Shown here: piece by piece, positions 13,675 through 25,214 of the stretch
Position numbering within the stretch: position 1 is the first letter of the stretch
Layout: each line of letters starts with the position of its first letter
From: Cristatella mucedo
Lineage: Eukaryota > Bryozoa > Phylactolaemata > Cristatellidae
NCBI GenBank assembly: GCA_009760855.2
Contig: WPIO01000064.1
Span: 1,042,001 to 1,106,000, forward strand
DNA: 64,000 nt
Direction of reading: 5' to 3'
The notes under the pieces: generated by a model
What the model saw: only the letters and a program-made list of their open reading frames with translations
Told to the model about the DNA's origin: nothing
Databases searched by the model: none
Program-made: the position numbers and the translations under genes

Positions 13675-15815
13675 ATTAAGATGCGCTGTGTTAAGCTCAG
13701 GCTGGAACGTCATTTCAAGAAATCGGGGTCTGAGGCAGACCTAGTCAATTTTAAAGACTTCCTTCGAGTTTACACCCGAAAGCTTAAAAAAGCCAGGGCG
13801 TCTTTTTTCATTAGAAAACTGAATTCCTGCCAGTCGGACACTGAACAGATTTATAAGACAGTAAACCATTTACTGGCTAATGCTGCCAGGTCTGACTCCC
13901 CAGATATTAAGGGCTCAGCCGAAAAGTTTTCAGCCTTCTTTACTGAAAAAATTGTGCACATTCGTGCCTCCATTAAGCCCCCTCCGACCAAAGCAATCGC
14001 CGTTCCTCAACCTGTGACCTTTCTTAAAAGGTTCTCCGATGTTTCTGCCTGTGATGTGGCTGCCTTAATAAGGTCTAGCAAAAAGAGCTCGTCTCCTGAA
14101 GACCCTATACCTTCATCTCTGTGGTCTTCACTTGCAGACCAACTTAGCCCTGCCATAACCAAGATTTGTAATGATTCTTGGGAAAAGGGGTCGTCCCCAA
14201 GTCCTTCAAATCGGCAATTGTTAGACCTATTCTTAAAAAGCCTGGATTAGACACAGAGGTCCTAGCAAACTATCGTCCAGTTTCCCTTCTTCCGTTCTTA
14301 TCAAAGATTCTTTAAAAAATTGTTGCTGAGCAGCTAGTTGAACATATTGAAAATAATGGAATGTCAGATACATTTCAATCAGGTTTCAAGAGGCAGCACT
14401 CTACTGAAACTGCTCTCCTCCGTGTTAACAATGACATTCTACGTGGCAACGACGACGGGAATGTCACTGCCTTAGCTCTGCTAGATCTGTCTACTGCCTT
14501 CGACACCATTGATCACGAAGTTCTGCTTGAACGATTGAGAACAACGATCGGTCTGGCAGACGAAGCACTGGCGTGGTTTAAATCATACTTGTCTGATCGT
14601 GTTCAATCCGTGTCGTGTGGGGGTCAGGTCTCAGACATGAGAAGGGTCACCTGTGGAGTCCCTCAAGGGTCTGTACTTGGTCCCTTGCTGTTCTCCATTT
14701 ATACGCAACCCCTGGGAAAAGTGATTAAGGCCCATGGAATAGGATATCACTTCTATGCTGACGATACTCAGTTGTATTTGTCATTTAAACCGTCGGAATC
14801 TGCTGCAGCAACTGAGAAACTGAATGCTAGCCTTGCCGATATTCGATCCTGGATGTCGGAAAACTTCCTGAAATTAAATGACGATAAAACCGAACTGCTT
14901 CTCATAGGACACCCTAAGCGTGTGGCTGGATTACAAGGCTTTGCTGTTCTAATAGGTGATGCTATTGTGCGACCTTCACCATGTGCTCGTAATCTAGGTG
15001 TCGTGTTCGACAGCTGCATCAATTTCAAAAGCTTTATTCAGAAGTCTGCCTCTACAGCTAGCCGTCACATCCGATCCCTATCCAAGATTAGGAGGTGTCT
15101 CCCACAGTGGCTTGTAAAAAAAATTAACTAGCTCTTTAGTTCTGTCTCGGCTTGATTATTGTAATTCCCTTTTGGCTGGGCTACCAAAGAAAGCTATTAT
15201 GCCACTACAGCGGACTATGAATATGGCTGCAAGGCTGGTCTTCAAGTCCCAGCGGTTTGAGCACGTGTCACCTTTGCTGAAAGAGCTAGGATGGTTTCCG
15301 GTTGAGCAAAGGATACAGAGCAAAGTTCTTACGCTGACCCACAAGGCCCGCCACGGCTTGGCTCCTTCGTACCTAGCTGAACTGCTGCATCAGTTTCAGC
15401 CTGTTTGTGCCCTCAGGTACTGTGTGGACAATAAATTAGCTGTCCCATTCCTCCGCTTAAAGACAGTTGGCGACAGAAGCTTTAGCTCTGCAGGTCCTAG
15501 ACTGTGGAACTCGCTTCCACAATTCTTACGCAACGATATCTACTCTCCAACTGCCGACTATGGCACATCTTTTTCAGCGGTCCTGAACTGCTACTTCTAT
15601 GCTACTCACTACCTCAACTGCTCTCCTGACTCTGCTATGCTTCCCAGTTTCTCTTTGTTTCGTGAGACGAAGTCTGTTGGCTACCGAATGCGTACCGAAA
15701 GCCGCTTAGGCTGTGAGTGCGCTATACAAAACTCTCCTGCGTAACATCCACATGGTCTTTATGACTTTGTGGAGTTACTGACTGAGATACATTACATTAC
15801 ATTACATTACATGAT
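13675..15815 (+). mobile_element. LINE family B, longest plus-strand copy, with reverse transcriptase
   Basis: A CR1/L2-like non-LTR retrotransposon lacking its 5' end and endonuclease. The linker between endonuclease and RT is read at 13,680-14,200 (LERHFKKSGSEADLVNFK). The RT core at 14,361-15,131 shows LLDLSTAFDTIDH, GVPQGSVLGPLLFS and the catalytic YADD at 14,754-14,765, then FLKLNDDKTELLL. The post-RT part is at 15,172-15,744. The element ends in an (ACATT)n tail. A frameshift near 14,200, an in-frame stop near 14,313 and a break at 15,131 make it inactive. It is the reference for the other family B copies. Confidence 0.9.
15787..15812 (+). repeat. (ACATT)n tail of LINE B
   Basis: Five-base tandem repeat directly after GGAGTTACTGACTGAGAT, marking the 3' end of the family B element. 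Other copies carry related or expanded tails, such as the CATA run at 47,110-47,185. Confidence 0.85.
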
Positions 15816-17278
15816 GAGCAGCGTCGGACGTGCTGAAGCCGAGCTCTTGACGGCCGTCGGTGACGAAGATGGAGACACGGCAGCTGCAACGAAGACAGCT
15901 GCTGCTGCGACAGCGAAGGCGCTCGAAAACCTGTGCAATTAATAATATTGATAAATAATAAATTAATAAATATGAATTGATTAAAAATTAATTAACAATT
16001 AATAAATAATCTGCATTAGCCTCCACAGAGAGACGCGTGATGTCGAACATTGTACCTTGCAGCAGCGGGTTGGCATACATTTCTTAGCTCTCGCGCCCGA
16101 GCAGGGCCTAATTTACGGAGGGGCGGGGCGAAACCTCGGCCCGCCATATTGGGAACATGACGACTGGCGAAATATCATTCGCGGTTCCTTAATTGCAGCG
16201 ACAACTCGAGACCGGCGGTGTGACATGGTCTGCGCCTAGGCGGCGCAAAGGGGAAGCGAAACAATCGGCTTTGAACCAGGCGGGCGGGCAGTGCACTTTC
16301 GCCCTGGGATTCAAGTCGGACACTTGGGCCAAGCTGGGCCAAGCTCTGGGGCGCTGACAGAGAGTTGCTGCTCGCTAAGATCAGGTTCCGGTTACCAGTT
16401 ATGCCCAGCGATCCGTGGCTGCCGAACTGACTCCTATACGTTACGGACACGTATGCATTGCACAAATGCACCGACGTAGTCTCCATTGCTTCGCGCTCCG
16501 TTGCCGTCGGTATGTCTGCGTGGCTGCGATGCCGCACCCACATGTCGCCAGCCACTGAACGAGGCTCGGGCGGCGTCGTCGGGATTTGCCGCGGCACGTC
16601 TTTCAGAACTGGCGCGCCGTTGCCAGCTCTGTGCATATGAACAGAAAATCGCAGAAGCCGCACCACGTCGCGTTTGTACCGTTCCCCTAAAACGAGATGC
16701 GACGGGTTGCTCGATTTGCCTCAACATGCGAGAGCCCACTTTCAAAGCGTTGACACGCCCGCGCGGGCACGTCAAGGCGGTTGTCAGAGCACGGGGCTAT
16801 TGGCAGTTTCCGGGCAAGATTCTGAGGCAAGCGGATGTCTCGCAATTTTTTTTTTTAGGCATTAAAAGCCAAATTTGAGAGATAGTCGGTGAGTCTTGGC
16901 TCGTGCGATCGCGCCGGGCAGCTTCACATTGGGTATCGCTGCAAATTGAATGCTACGGCCGGTGCTTTAATCGAATACCTCTCTTCTTCGGACATTGAGT
17001 ATACTGGTCTGCATTAGCGCTGTAGACTTGTCATTGTCATTCCAACGTAACAGCTGACGCGTTCGTCATCGCCAACGCGCTCTTTCTACCGAAGGCGTGG
17101 TTGCCCACGCATCGAGGAACCGTCTGCGAATCACTAGCCTTCCGCAATTCGTGGCGCCTGCCTTACAAGAACGCATCTGCAAGGACACGGCTGCGCTGCG
17201 TGCGCTGTGCTTGTAGGCTAAACTATATAGTGCTGAAGCCGCTACAGTCCGTTCGAAGCAGCATTAAGAGGATCTCCG
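15815..17278. other. Unassigned CpG-rich region
   Basis: After an AT-rich stretch near 15,940-16,010 the sequence becomes GC-rich, with many CG dinucleotides up to about 17,270. Overlapping frames occur on both strands (minus 16,175-16,666, 163 codons; plus 16,486-16,878, 130 codons), as expected where GC content makes stops rare. I recognise no domain. It could be a promoter-like CpG cluster or an unmethylated exon region. Confidence 0.35.
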
Positions 17279-17815
<537 letters not shown>

Positions 17816-17894
17816 AACCTTTTCTAGTGCCACTCTTATTCTCATGGAAATAAGCCATCACAGAAAGTGCAGTGTCAGACAATCGAGCCCTGCA

Positions 17895-18240
17895 GCCATA
17901 CTTCTCACCAGCTGCAGCTATCTAGAGGCTCATTTTCGGTAGCCCAGCCAAACATTAATTACAATAATCTAGCCGAGACGGAACCAAGAAGCTAGTTAAA
18001 TTTGATATGTGCCACAGTAAAAGACTGTTTCTAATCTTAGATAAGGATCGGACGTGATGGTTAGCTGTGGAAGCACTCTTCTCAACAAAGCTTTCGAAAT
18101 TAAAGCAGCTGCCGAAGACGGCATTTAAATTCCGAGCGAAGGTCGCACGCATTGGCGATTAGAAGAGCAAAACCTCCTAGTCAAGCCATGCGCTTGTGGT
18201 GTCCTATGAAAAGAGAGGTTCGGTTTTATCGTTGTTTAGT
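17895..18240 (-). mobile_element. LINE family B internal fragment
   Basis: The minus-strand reading contains ARNLN-VFGSCFNFESFVEKSASTA and HVRSLSKIR, the segment just after the RT core in family B. Both ends are cut inside the element, so this is a doubly truncated fragment rather than a simple 5' truncation. Confidence 0.8.
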
Positions 18241-18244
18241 TAAA

Positions 18245-19005
18245 GGACATTTGCAGCAGTGCTTGTAAAGGGCCCGCAATTCAGCGGGTAGTCTGAGTAG
18301 CCATAGCTACGGCTACTCGATCTGTCAGCCCATACAGGGCTGTGCGGGTTAGCTGTGAATGGCTGCAATAGACCGAGGAAGCTAGCTAAAAGAACTTGCC
18401 GGAGCAGGCACCAGTTCCTGCTGCACGCCAAGCTGCTGGAAACGCTAGGTCTTCCTCCGGATCCAAATCGTGACTGATCTATTTTGAGCGCCTGGCACTT
18501 TTGCTTCCGTCTCCAGCCTCGTTTGCTACTAAACCGTGAGCGGTCGCCGATGAGTGCATTGCACCTGAATTTTATTCGCCACGATCGTTAACTGGCCGCT
18601 TCAATTTTAGGCGAAGACGCCGACCGTCACGCAGTGAACATGACGGGATAAAGAAACGACAGTCTCGTCAAAATCCCAAAAATCGTAATGGCAAACGGAT
18701 GTGATTAAGCAGCTTTGAATCTGTCCCGTTAGTTTTCTGGTCTTTTAAGACGTCGCAATGTTGAAGCGAAAGATTAACCTAATGTTAGTACAACCACGGG
18801 ACCAGATAAACTTGGCCGTTGGACCTAATCAAAATCGGTCGGCCAGGCCGCCAGTTGACAGGGCCGGAGCGCCCGTTCGGCCCATTAATACACGTCACAA
18901 CTGGCAAGGTCGAATTTCCGTCTTTCTTGGCCGGAAATTACATTGTCGTCGGTACGTTAATGTCTGAAAACTGCCCGCGGTCACATTAGTGAGTATGCTT
19001 AGGAG
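18245..19005. other. Unassigned region
   Basis: No recognisable gene. A 69-codon plus frame at 18,758-18,967 has no known motif. I see no repeat shared with the rest of the window. Confidence 0.35.
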
Positions 19006-19011
19006 GACATG

Positions 19012-19690
19012 ACATGGCATTTAAAAATAAGCTTACAACGCACCTGTATATAACCGCATTTTGGTGGAGCTTTGTGATTAGTCCTTCGTGTGCATCCACC
19101 TGCTTACACCATGCCTGCCGCATGCGGGTTCTATCAGCAATAATAATAATAATGCACTGGATAAAGCGTCCTCAGAGAACTCAATCTCTTTCTAGGCGCT
19201 TTACATCTGCTACAAAGGAAAACACAATTGAATGGTGAGTAATATCATGCTTGATAAACAACATGAATAACATGGTTAGGGGTGACATGCTCAAGGTCAG
19301 CATGCAAATGTAGTTAGTGGCAGCATGTACAGTGTCAGCACGCATAAGCACATGAAGGACGAATCACAGGGACCCACTAAATGCTGTCCTAAATAGGTGT
19401 GTTTTTAAGTTCCTTTTAAATGTGGTCTAGTCAGGAGATGTTCTGACTCAAGTCGAGACGGAGTTCCAGGCTTTGGGAGCATACGAACTAAATGCGCCAA
19501 AGGATTTGAGGTTTGTACGAGGTAGTGGTAAACTGTTGGATTCCGAAAAGCGGGTAATACGATGCTTGGCCCGGTGGGGGAGTATATCTGAGAGATAGGC
19601 TGCAGCCAAAGAATGAAGTGACCTAAAAGTGAGCGACAAAACCTTGAAGTCAATCCGCTGCTGGACTGGTAGCCAGTGCAGGTCGGCGAG
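19012..19690. mobile_element. Two LINE A 3' ends meeting tail to tail
   Basis: 19,012-19,125 matches the plus-strand family A 3' UTR (TTTGTGATTAGTCCTTCGTGTGCAT). It is followed by (AATAAT)n at 19,138 and a minus-strand family A copy to about 19,690. The minus copy carries the 3' hairpin (AAAGCGTCCTCAGAGAA...TTTCTAGGCGCTTTAC) and coding blocks LHWLPVQQRIDFKVLSLTF and FSSYAPKAWNS. It joins a family B copy directly at 19,690, producing a chimeric B-A reading frame (19,448-19,804 minus). Confidence 0.8.
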
Positions 19691-20319
19691 AACGAGAAAC
19701 GCAGGAGAGTTTTGTGTAGCCCACTCACAGCCTAAGCGGCTTTCGGTACGCATTCGGTAGCAAACCGACTTCATGTCACGCAGCAAAGAGAAAGTAGGAA
19801 GCATAGCAGAGTCAGGAGAGCAGTTGAGGTAGTGAGTGGCACGGAAGTAGCAGCTCAGGACCGCTAGAAAGGATGAGCCATAGTCGGCAGCAGGAGAGTA
19901 GTTGTCGTTGCCTCATAATCGTGGAAGCGAGTTCTACAGTCTAGGACCTACTGAGCTAAAGCATCTGTCGCCAACTGTCTTTAAGCGGACAAATGAAACA
20001 GGTAATTTATTGTACATACAGGACCTGAGGGCACGAGGAGGCTGAAATTAGTTCAGCTAGGTATGGAGGAGCTAAGCCGTAGCAGGCCTTGCGGGTCAGC
20101 ACATGAACTTTGCTCTGTATCCGTTGATCAACCGGCAGCCATCCTAGCTCTTTTACAAAGGACGCACGTAGTCAAAACTCTGGGACTATAAAATTAGCCT
20201 TGCAGCCATATTCATAGCCGTTTGTAGTGCTCTAGTTGCTTTTTTGTAGCCCAGCCAAAAGAAAATTAAAATAATCAAGGTGAAACAGAACTGAGGAGAT
20301 AGTTAAATTTTGTGCAAGC

Positions 20320-20807
20320 TGTAGTTCGCATGTACGTTTGTATGTATTTATTGTATGCCGGCTCCTGACTTGTGACCGTAAGGTCAAGGGAGCGTGTAGT
20401 TCGCATGTATGTATCGTATGCAGGCTCCTCTGATAAGCTACTGGTGAGCTGTTAGAAGCACCACCGAGAGGGGCCGGTGCACAGCTGGGGTCCGCCTGTG
20501 ATGTGGTATGGACAGAGGCCAGTAACCAGCTGGTGGCCAGATGGTGGATTCACGATCAGGGTCGGCCAGTGCACTGCTGTGATCCGCCTTTGATGTGGCA
20601 TGGACCAGCTGGTGGCCAGATGGTGGATTCACCATCAGGGTTGGCCGGTGCACAGTTGTGGTCGATGAGTCATCGGAGTCGACCAGGGGAGGGCAATCGT
20701 GTGAGGGCAGGGGCTGAGAGAAGCCGTGTGCTCTGGGGCTCCGTGTGCTGGGAATAAACTGTCGGTGTTAGGCATCGGCTGGCTCTCTACTGTGCAACCA
20801 AACTACA
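20320..20807 (+). repeat. 5' LTR
   Basis: 488 bp, TGTAGTTCGC...CCAAACTACA. It contains two internal repeats: TGTAGTTCGCATGTA at 20,320 and again about 75 bases later, and a roughly 80-bp unit (GGTGCAC..CAGCTGGTGGCCAGATGG) present about 2.3 times at 20,475-20,665. GGGAATAAAC near 20,750 could serve as the polyadenylation signal. Confidence 0.93.
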
Positions 20808-20848
20808 AGCTATTTCTCGGCGGGAGCGACTGTGTGGTCCGTATAACG

Positions 20849-21580
20849 ATGAGTCTGAAAGTACAACTAATGGAAGGAAAAATTTCGCAATTCGACGGCA
20901 GCGGAGACTTCGCTGAATGGCTAAATCGGTTCGAAAGATTGGCCAAGATGCAAGGGGTTGATGAATTGCATAATTTCCTGCCGCTATTCCTTACACGTGT
21001 GGCATACGCCGTATACGATGGCGTCCCCGAGGCGGCTAAGGAAGACTACGCCACGGTAAGAAAAGCGCTGCTGGCAGCAGTCTTGCCGAATCGCTTCGAT
21101 GCCTACGAGGAATTCGCCTCGCGTCGCCTTGCTGAAGGTGAAAATGTGGATGGCTTTTGGGCGGACTTGAATCGGTTGGCTAGGCTGGTGGCCGGTGATT
21201 TTGTCAAATGCGCCTTTGTTGCTGGGCTGCCGAAGGCCGCAAAGAGGCACCTCCAAGCCTCATGCAACCTCGCGGAAATGCCTGCGGATGTTCTTGTCGA
21301 GAAGGCTCGGGTCATAGTGAAGGCAAGCGTCAGCATTCCGAAGGCGGCAGAAAGTTGCTTCGCATCCGGTTCTCGTTCGGGATGGCCTCCCCAGGCACCG
21401 AATAACAGAGATGTTGTGTGTTTCCTATGCAAGGCGATCGGGCACTTACGCCGTGATTGTCCTTCTAAAGCGGCGCGCCGTGGTCGCGGGAGGCACTGTT
21501 ACGTCTGTGGGAGCATTCAACATCTCGCTGCTAACTGCTCGGATCGGGCGGTCGTACCAAACTGGCCAAAAAACGAGTAG
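20849..21580 (+). CDS. Retrotransposon Gag with two CCHC zinc knuckles
   Basis: A 243-residue Gag-like capsid/nucleocapsid protein. The ATG at 20,849 (MSLKVQLMEG) was chosen as the first in-frame start after the LTR; the frame is open further upstream into the LTR but without a better start. The N-terminal two thirds (FDGSGDFAEWLNRFERLA) looks like a retrotransposon capsid helix bundle. The C-terminus has two perfect CX2CX4HX4C knuckles, CFLCKAIGHLRRDC and CYVCGSIQHLAANC, for RNA binding. It ends in TAG at 21,580, overlapping the protease frame by about 170 bases in the +1 frame. Confidence 0.88.
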   Translation: MSLKVQLMEGKISQFDGSGDFAEWLNRFERLAKMQGVDELHNFLPLFLTRVAYAVYDGVPEAAKEDYATVRKALLAAVLPNRFDAYEEFASRRLAEGENVDGFWADLNRLARLVAGDFVKCAFVAGLPKAAKRHLQASCNLAEMPADVLVEKARVIVKASVSIPKAAESCFASGSRSGWPPQAPNNRDVVCFLCKAIGHLRRDCPSKAARRGRGRHCYVCGSIQHLAANCSDRAVVPNWPKNE

Positions 21581-22274
21581 GGGAGAGCACGCATTACTGC
21601 GCCGGTGCTTCCCCTCCGTTATGGTGCGCCTTCCTTCGGTACGTGTCCTCATCGAAAACTCCGAGGCGTCTGCGCTCGTGGATACTGGGTGCTCGAGGTC
21701 CATCATTTCGGCGACGCTTGCGGACCCTGCGAGGGTGAGGCGAGCGTGCGAGGAAGTCGTAATGATGAATGGAGCCACGGCTGTCTGCAAGTCCACGTGC
21801 GTCGCTACGGTAGCCCTCTGCGGACGAACCATAGTGCTGGACTGCCTTGTGTCAGATGTTCTTCCTGGTTTCGGGTTACTACTCGGTATGGATGCCATTG
21901 AACTCCTTGGCGGCGTGATTATCGGTCCTTCCGCTGGTCATGTTGAGTTCATGTGCCAAAGGAGAGTTCCAGAGCCAGCACACCGTTCCGAGGCAGCAGT
22001 AGTGGCGTCTCCTAGTGTCAAACGTGCTGTAGCATCGTCGGCCGCTGACGTACTGATTGAGGACAAGGACTTTAAGGCAGTTTTCCATCGGGGGCGCTGG
22101 TCAGTCAAGTGGGAGTGGACGAATCGTTGTGTCGTCCCCCAATTGACGAACCATGTCGCTTCATATCATGTGGGAGAGGAAATTCGTGCCGACTACGAAA
22201 AGGAGGTGGAAGAGTGGATCAAGGAAGGCTGGTTGCAGCCGTTCGCTGGTCATTGTGGTGGCCTATCCCTCTAA
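21411..22274 (+). CDS. Retrotransposon aspartic protease and start of reverse transcriptase
   Basis: This frame is +1 relative to Gag and overlaps its 3' end, so expression would need a frameshift or this copy has an indel. The real protein part begins after the Gag knuckles. The active-site motif VDTGCSRSI (Asp codon 21,681) and the LLLGMDAI flap-end motif identify a retropepsin-like protease at about 21,620-21,950. The frame then enters the N-terminal RT linker (YEKEVEEWIKEGWLQPF) and stops at 22,274, while RT homology continues in another frame. The annotated start is only the open-frame limit. Confidence 0.8.
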   Translation: MLCVSYARRSGTYAVIVLLKRRAVVAGGTVTSVGAFNISLLTARIGRSYQTGQKTSRGEHALLRRCFPSVMVRLPSVRVLIENSEASALVDTGCSRSIISATLADPARVRRACEEVVMMNGATAVCKSTCVATVALCGRTIVLDCLVSDVLPGFGLLLGMDAIELLGGVIIGPSAGHVEFMCQRRVPEPAHRSEAAVVASPSVKRAVASSAADVLIEDKDFKAVFHRGRWSVKWEWTNRCVVPQLTNHVASYHVGEEIRADYEKEVEEWIKEGWLQPFAGHCGGLSL

Positions 22275-24133
22275 TGGCCGTCGTACAGGCAAGTAAAGGC
22301 AAAGTGAGGCCCGTGATGGACTACCGAGAACTTAATCAGTTTGTATCGAGTCACACGGCTGGTGGCGATGTGTGTAGCACTAAGCTCAGAGCGTGGCGAC
22401 GGCTGGGCGAGAGCGTGAGCATAATTGACCTGCGAAAAGCATACTTGCAGGTGCATGTTGATCCCGCTCTCTGGCAATATCAGGTCGTGGAGTACAAAGG
22501 CCGTCGGTACTGCCTCACACGACTAGGTTTCGGACTTAATGTCGCCCCGAAAATAATGACCGCGATTCTGACAAAGGTCTTGTCCATGGATGAGCGAGTT
22601 CGTGCTGGTACCGATTTGTTTGTTGACGATATTGTTGTCAATAACAGCGTTGTCTCGAATGGTGATGTAATCGACTTGCTACGAACATTTGGTTTGGAGG
22701 CTAAGCCGCCAGAAAGCCTCGCTGGCGGAAGGGTCCTTGGCCTTCGAGTATGCAGGCCAAACAAAGGTGAGGAGCTTCGTTGGCGCCGCGATAACGTGGT
22801 GAGCGCATTGCCTAACGCCCCATCGCGACGCCAGTTGTTTTCGTGGTGCGGGCAGCTGATCGGGCATTTCCCAATCGCAGGCTGGCTTCGCCCGGCCTGC
22901 AGTTACCTAAAGCGAGCTGCTGGCGATGTCGGTTGGGACTCAGTCGTTGGTGAAAATGTCATAGCCATGGCGGGTGAGTTGATGCAGCGATTGCATGCCG
23001 ACGATCCAGTTTCAGGCATTTGGAATGTGCCGAATCTGGATAGTGGCATCCTCTGGTGTGATGCCAGCAGCCTTGCTATCGGCACATGTCTGGATATAGG
23101 AGGAAGAATCGTCGAGGATGCCTCCTGGCTGCGAAAAGCGGACGACGTAGCCCACATCAATCTTGCGGAGCTGGAGGCTATCATCAAGGGCCTCAATCTG
23201 GCCATTGCTTGGTCATTACGGCAGGTAGAGATTCGGACAGATTCAGCAACTGTTCACGGATGGCTACAGTCACTGCTGGTTGGAGATAAGCCTGTACGAG
23301 CCCACGGCATGGGAGAGGCGCTTATCAAACGCAGGCTAGCACTGATAGCCGACACGGTGTCAGAGTGTGGACTGAAGGCTTCCGTAGTCCTAGTGCGATC
23401 ATCCAACAATAAAGCCGACCAGCTGACCCGCGTCTCTCAGAAATGGACGAGGGCGAATGTAAGCTGTCTCGCTGTTCCAGAGCAGGCGTCTTCGCCGGCG
23501 GTCGGCGTCGTCGACCTAAAGAGTTTCCACAGCCTTCACCACTTTGGAGTTGACAGGACACTGTACCTTGCCAGAATGTGCCACCCGAAAGCTACTATCC
23601 GGCGGAAGGACGTCGAAGCCGTCGTGAAGGCTTGCCCTCGTTGCAAGTCGATCGATCCTGCACCAGTCGCATGGAGTGCAGGCGTGCTGGATGTAAGCGA
23701 GAATTGGCAGCGCCTGGCCTGCGACGTAACGCATTTCAAGGGCCAAAAATATCTGACCGTGGTAGATTGCGGACCAAGCCGTTTCGCTATTTGGAGGCGA
23801 ATACCCGACGAGGGAGAAAACACATTGGTGCAAAATCTGGAAGAAATTTTTAGGGAGCGTGGCCCTCCGCAGCAGCTGCTCATGGACAACGGTGCGAGCT
23901 TTCGCTCAACAGCTCTTCGCAGTCTTTGCGACCGCTGGGGCGTGGAGCCCATATACCGTTGCGCCTATAAACCCTCCGGCAACGGCATCGTTGAGCGAAA
24001 ACCACAGGACCATCAAGGGAATGGCGGCTCGCACGGGCAAGAACGTCCTGATGATGGTGTATTGGTACAACATCTCGCCAACAGCCGGGTTGCACGAGGA
24101 ATCAGTGCCCTGCAGAAGGCTGTTCTCCTATGA
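22275..24133 (+). pseudogene. Retrotransposon RT, RNase H and integrase, frame-broken
   Basis: Continues the pol region one frame back from the protease, so a single-base loss near 22,260 is likely. The RT shows VMDYRELN, LGFGLNVAPK and catalytic FVDDI at 22,619-22,633. RNase H shows LWCDASSLAIG and later RTDSATVHGW. Integrase has an HH..CC zinc-binding N-terminus near 23,530-23,640, then D (23,723), D (23,885) and E (23,993), spaced D-X53-D-X35-E as in retroviral-type integrases. The frame is lost again near 23,998, in a run of four A, and the terminal part is read in the next frame. Motifs are intact but the reading frame is not. Confidence 0.85.
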
Positions 24134-24452
24134 GTGGAAAAGCCCCCTCTTCAGAGCACAGACAGATCAGGGCCCGAGGACTACTCAATATGCTGTCGGC
24201 CAGCGAGTCTTTGCGAAGCCTGCCGGCGCTCGTTGTACGACCGAGTGGCCCGAGGGCACGGTAACAAGTGAGGGGCAGGGCGTGGGAATCGAGATCGACG
24301 GTGTGCGTCGCCACGTGTCCGACTTGCGCCTCGTACCAGGGCAGCAAGAGGCGCCCCCTGCACCTGAAGGAGACAGAGCTGAACCAGTACAGCGGCCCAG
24401 GCGCTTTGTGGCACTTCCCCGCCGGTACGACGATTATGTCCTGACCGGATAG
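23998..24452 (+). pseudogene. Integrase C-terminal part, shifted frame
   Basis: From about 23,998 the integrase homology continues in the frame that stops at 24,452. It includes RTIKGMAARTGKN, then a DQGPRTTQYAVGQRVFAKP stretch typical of the integrase C-terminal strand-rich domain, then GVRRHVSDLRLVPGQ. It would be the end of the Pol polyprotein if the frame were continuous. Confidence 0.75.
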
Positions 24453-24530
24453 ACTTGCTCATTGCTGCTCTGTACCTTGCAGCTACATGTGTTGGTGCTG
24501 CAAACTTGTGACCTTAAGGTCAAGGGTGCG

Positions 24531-25018
24531 TGTAGTTCGTATGTACGTTTGTATGTATGTATTGTATGCCGGCTCCTGACTTGTGACCGTAAGGTCAAGG
24601 GAGCTTGTAGTTCGCATGTATGTATCATATGCAGGCTCCTCTGATAAGCTACTGGTGAGCTGTTAGAAGCACCACCGAGAGGGGCCGGTGCACAGCTGGG
24701 GTCCGCCTGTGATGTGGTATGGACAGAGGCCAGTAACCAGCTGGTGGCCAGATGGTGGATTCACCATCAGGGTCGGCCAGTGCACTGCTGTGATCCGCCT
24801 TTGATGTGGCATGGACCAGCTGGTGGCCAGATGGTGGATTCACCATCAGGGTTGGCCGGTGCACAGTTGTGGTCGATGAGTCGTCGGAGTCGACCAGGGG
24901 AGGGCAGTCGTGTGAGGGCAGGGGCTGAGGGAAGCCGTGCGCTCTGGGGCTCCGTGTGCTGGGAATAAACTGTCGGTGTTAGGCATCGGCTGGCTCTCTA
25001 CTGTGCAACCAAACTACA
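24531..25018 (+). repeat. 3' LTR
   Basis: 488 bp, same length and ends as the 5' LTR and nearly identical. Just upstream (24,501-24,530) lies AAGGTCAAGGGTGCG, a weak purine-rich tract. It repeats a motif found inside the LTR, so the LTR boundary is defined here by the TG terminus, equal LTR length and the CAAGC duplication. Confidence 0.93.
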
Positions 25019-25214
25019 CAAGCCACCGTTGAAGACAGCTATTTAGCTTAGATAGGGGTCGGGCGTAATGGCTGGCTGTAGAAGCAGCCTTCTGAATGAT
25101 GCTTTTAAAATTTAAGCAGCTGTCGAATTACGCCTAAATTTCTGACACGTGGTGATGGTCGCGCAACAGCATCAACTGTTAGAATAGCAAAGCTCTCTAA
25201 CTCGTTTAAGTCAG

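Larger units (their letters stand above)
20320..25018 (+). mobile_element. Ty3/Gypsy-like LTR retrotransposon, full length, recently inserted
   Basis: A 4,699-bp element with 488-bp LTRs at both ends. The ends are TGTAGTT...AACTACA, and CAAGC is duplicated at 20,315-20,319 and 25,019-25,023. Internal order is Gag with two zinc knuckles, aspartic protease, RT, RNase H and integrase, which is the Ty3/Gypsy (and BEL) order; RT and integrase sequence suggest Gypsy-like. The LTRs differ at about nine sites by eye, near 98% identity, so insertion was recent. No clear tRNA primer site follows the 5' LTR. It lies within LINE B, whose sequence continues on both sides. Frame breaks in the coding region suggest this copy is not autonomous. 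Confidence 0.92.

Noticed and set aside
16175-16666. 163-codon minus frame
   Set aside because: Overlaps several open frames on the other strand in a GC-rich segment, lacks motifs and splice support; likely chance.
20503-20757. 84-codon frame repeated in both LTRs (also 24,714-24,968)
   Set aside because: Falls wholly inside the LTR tandem units, differs between LTRs at several residues and has no motif; non-coding.
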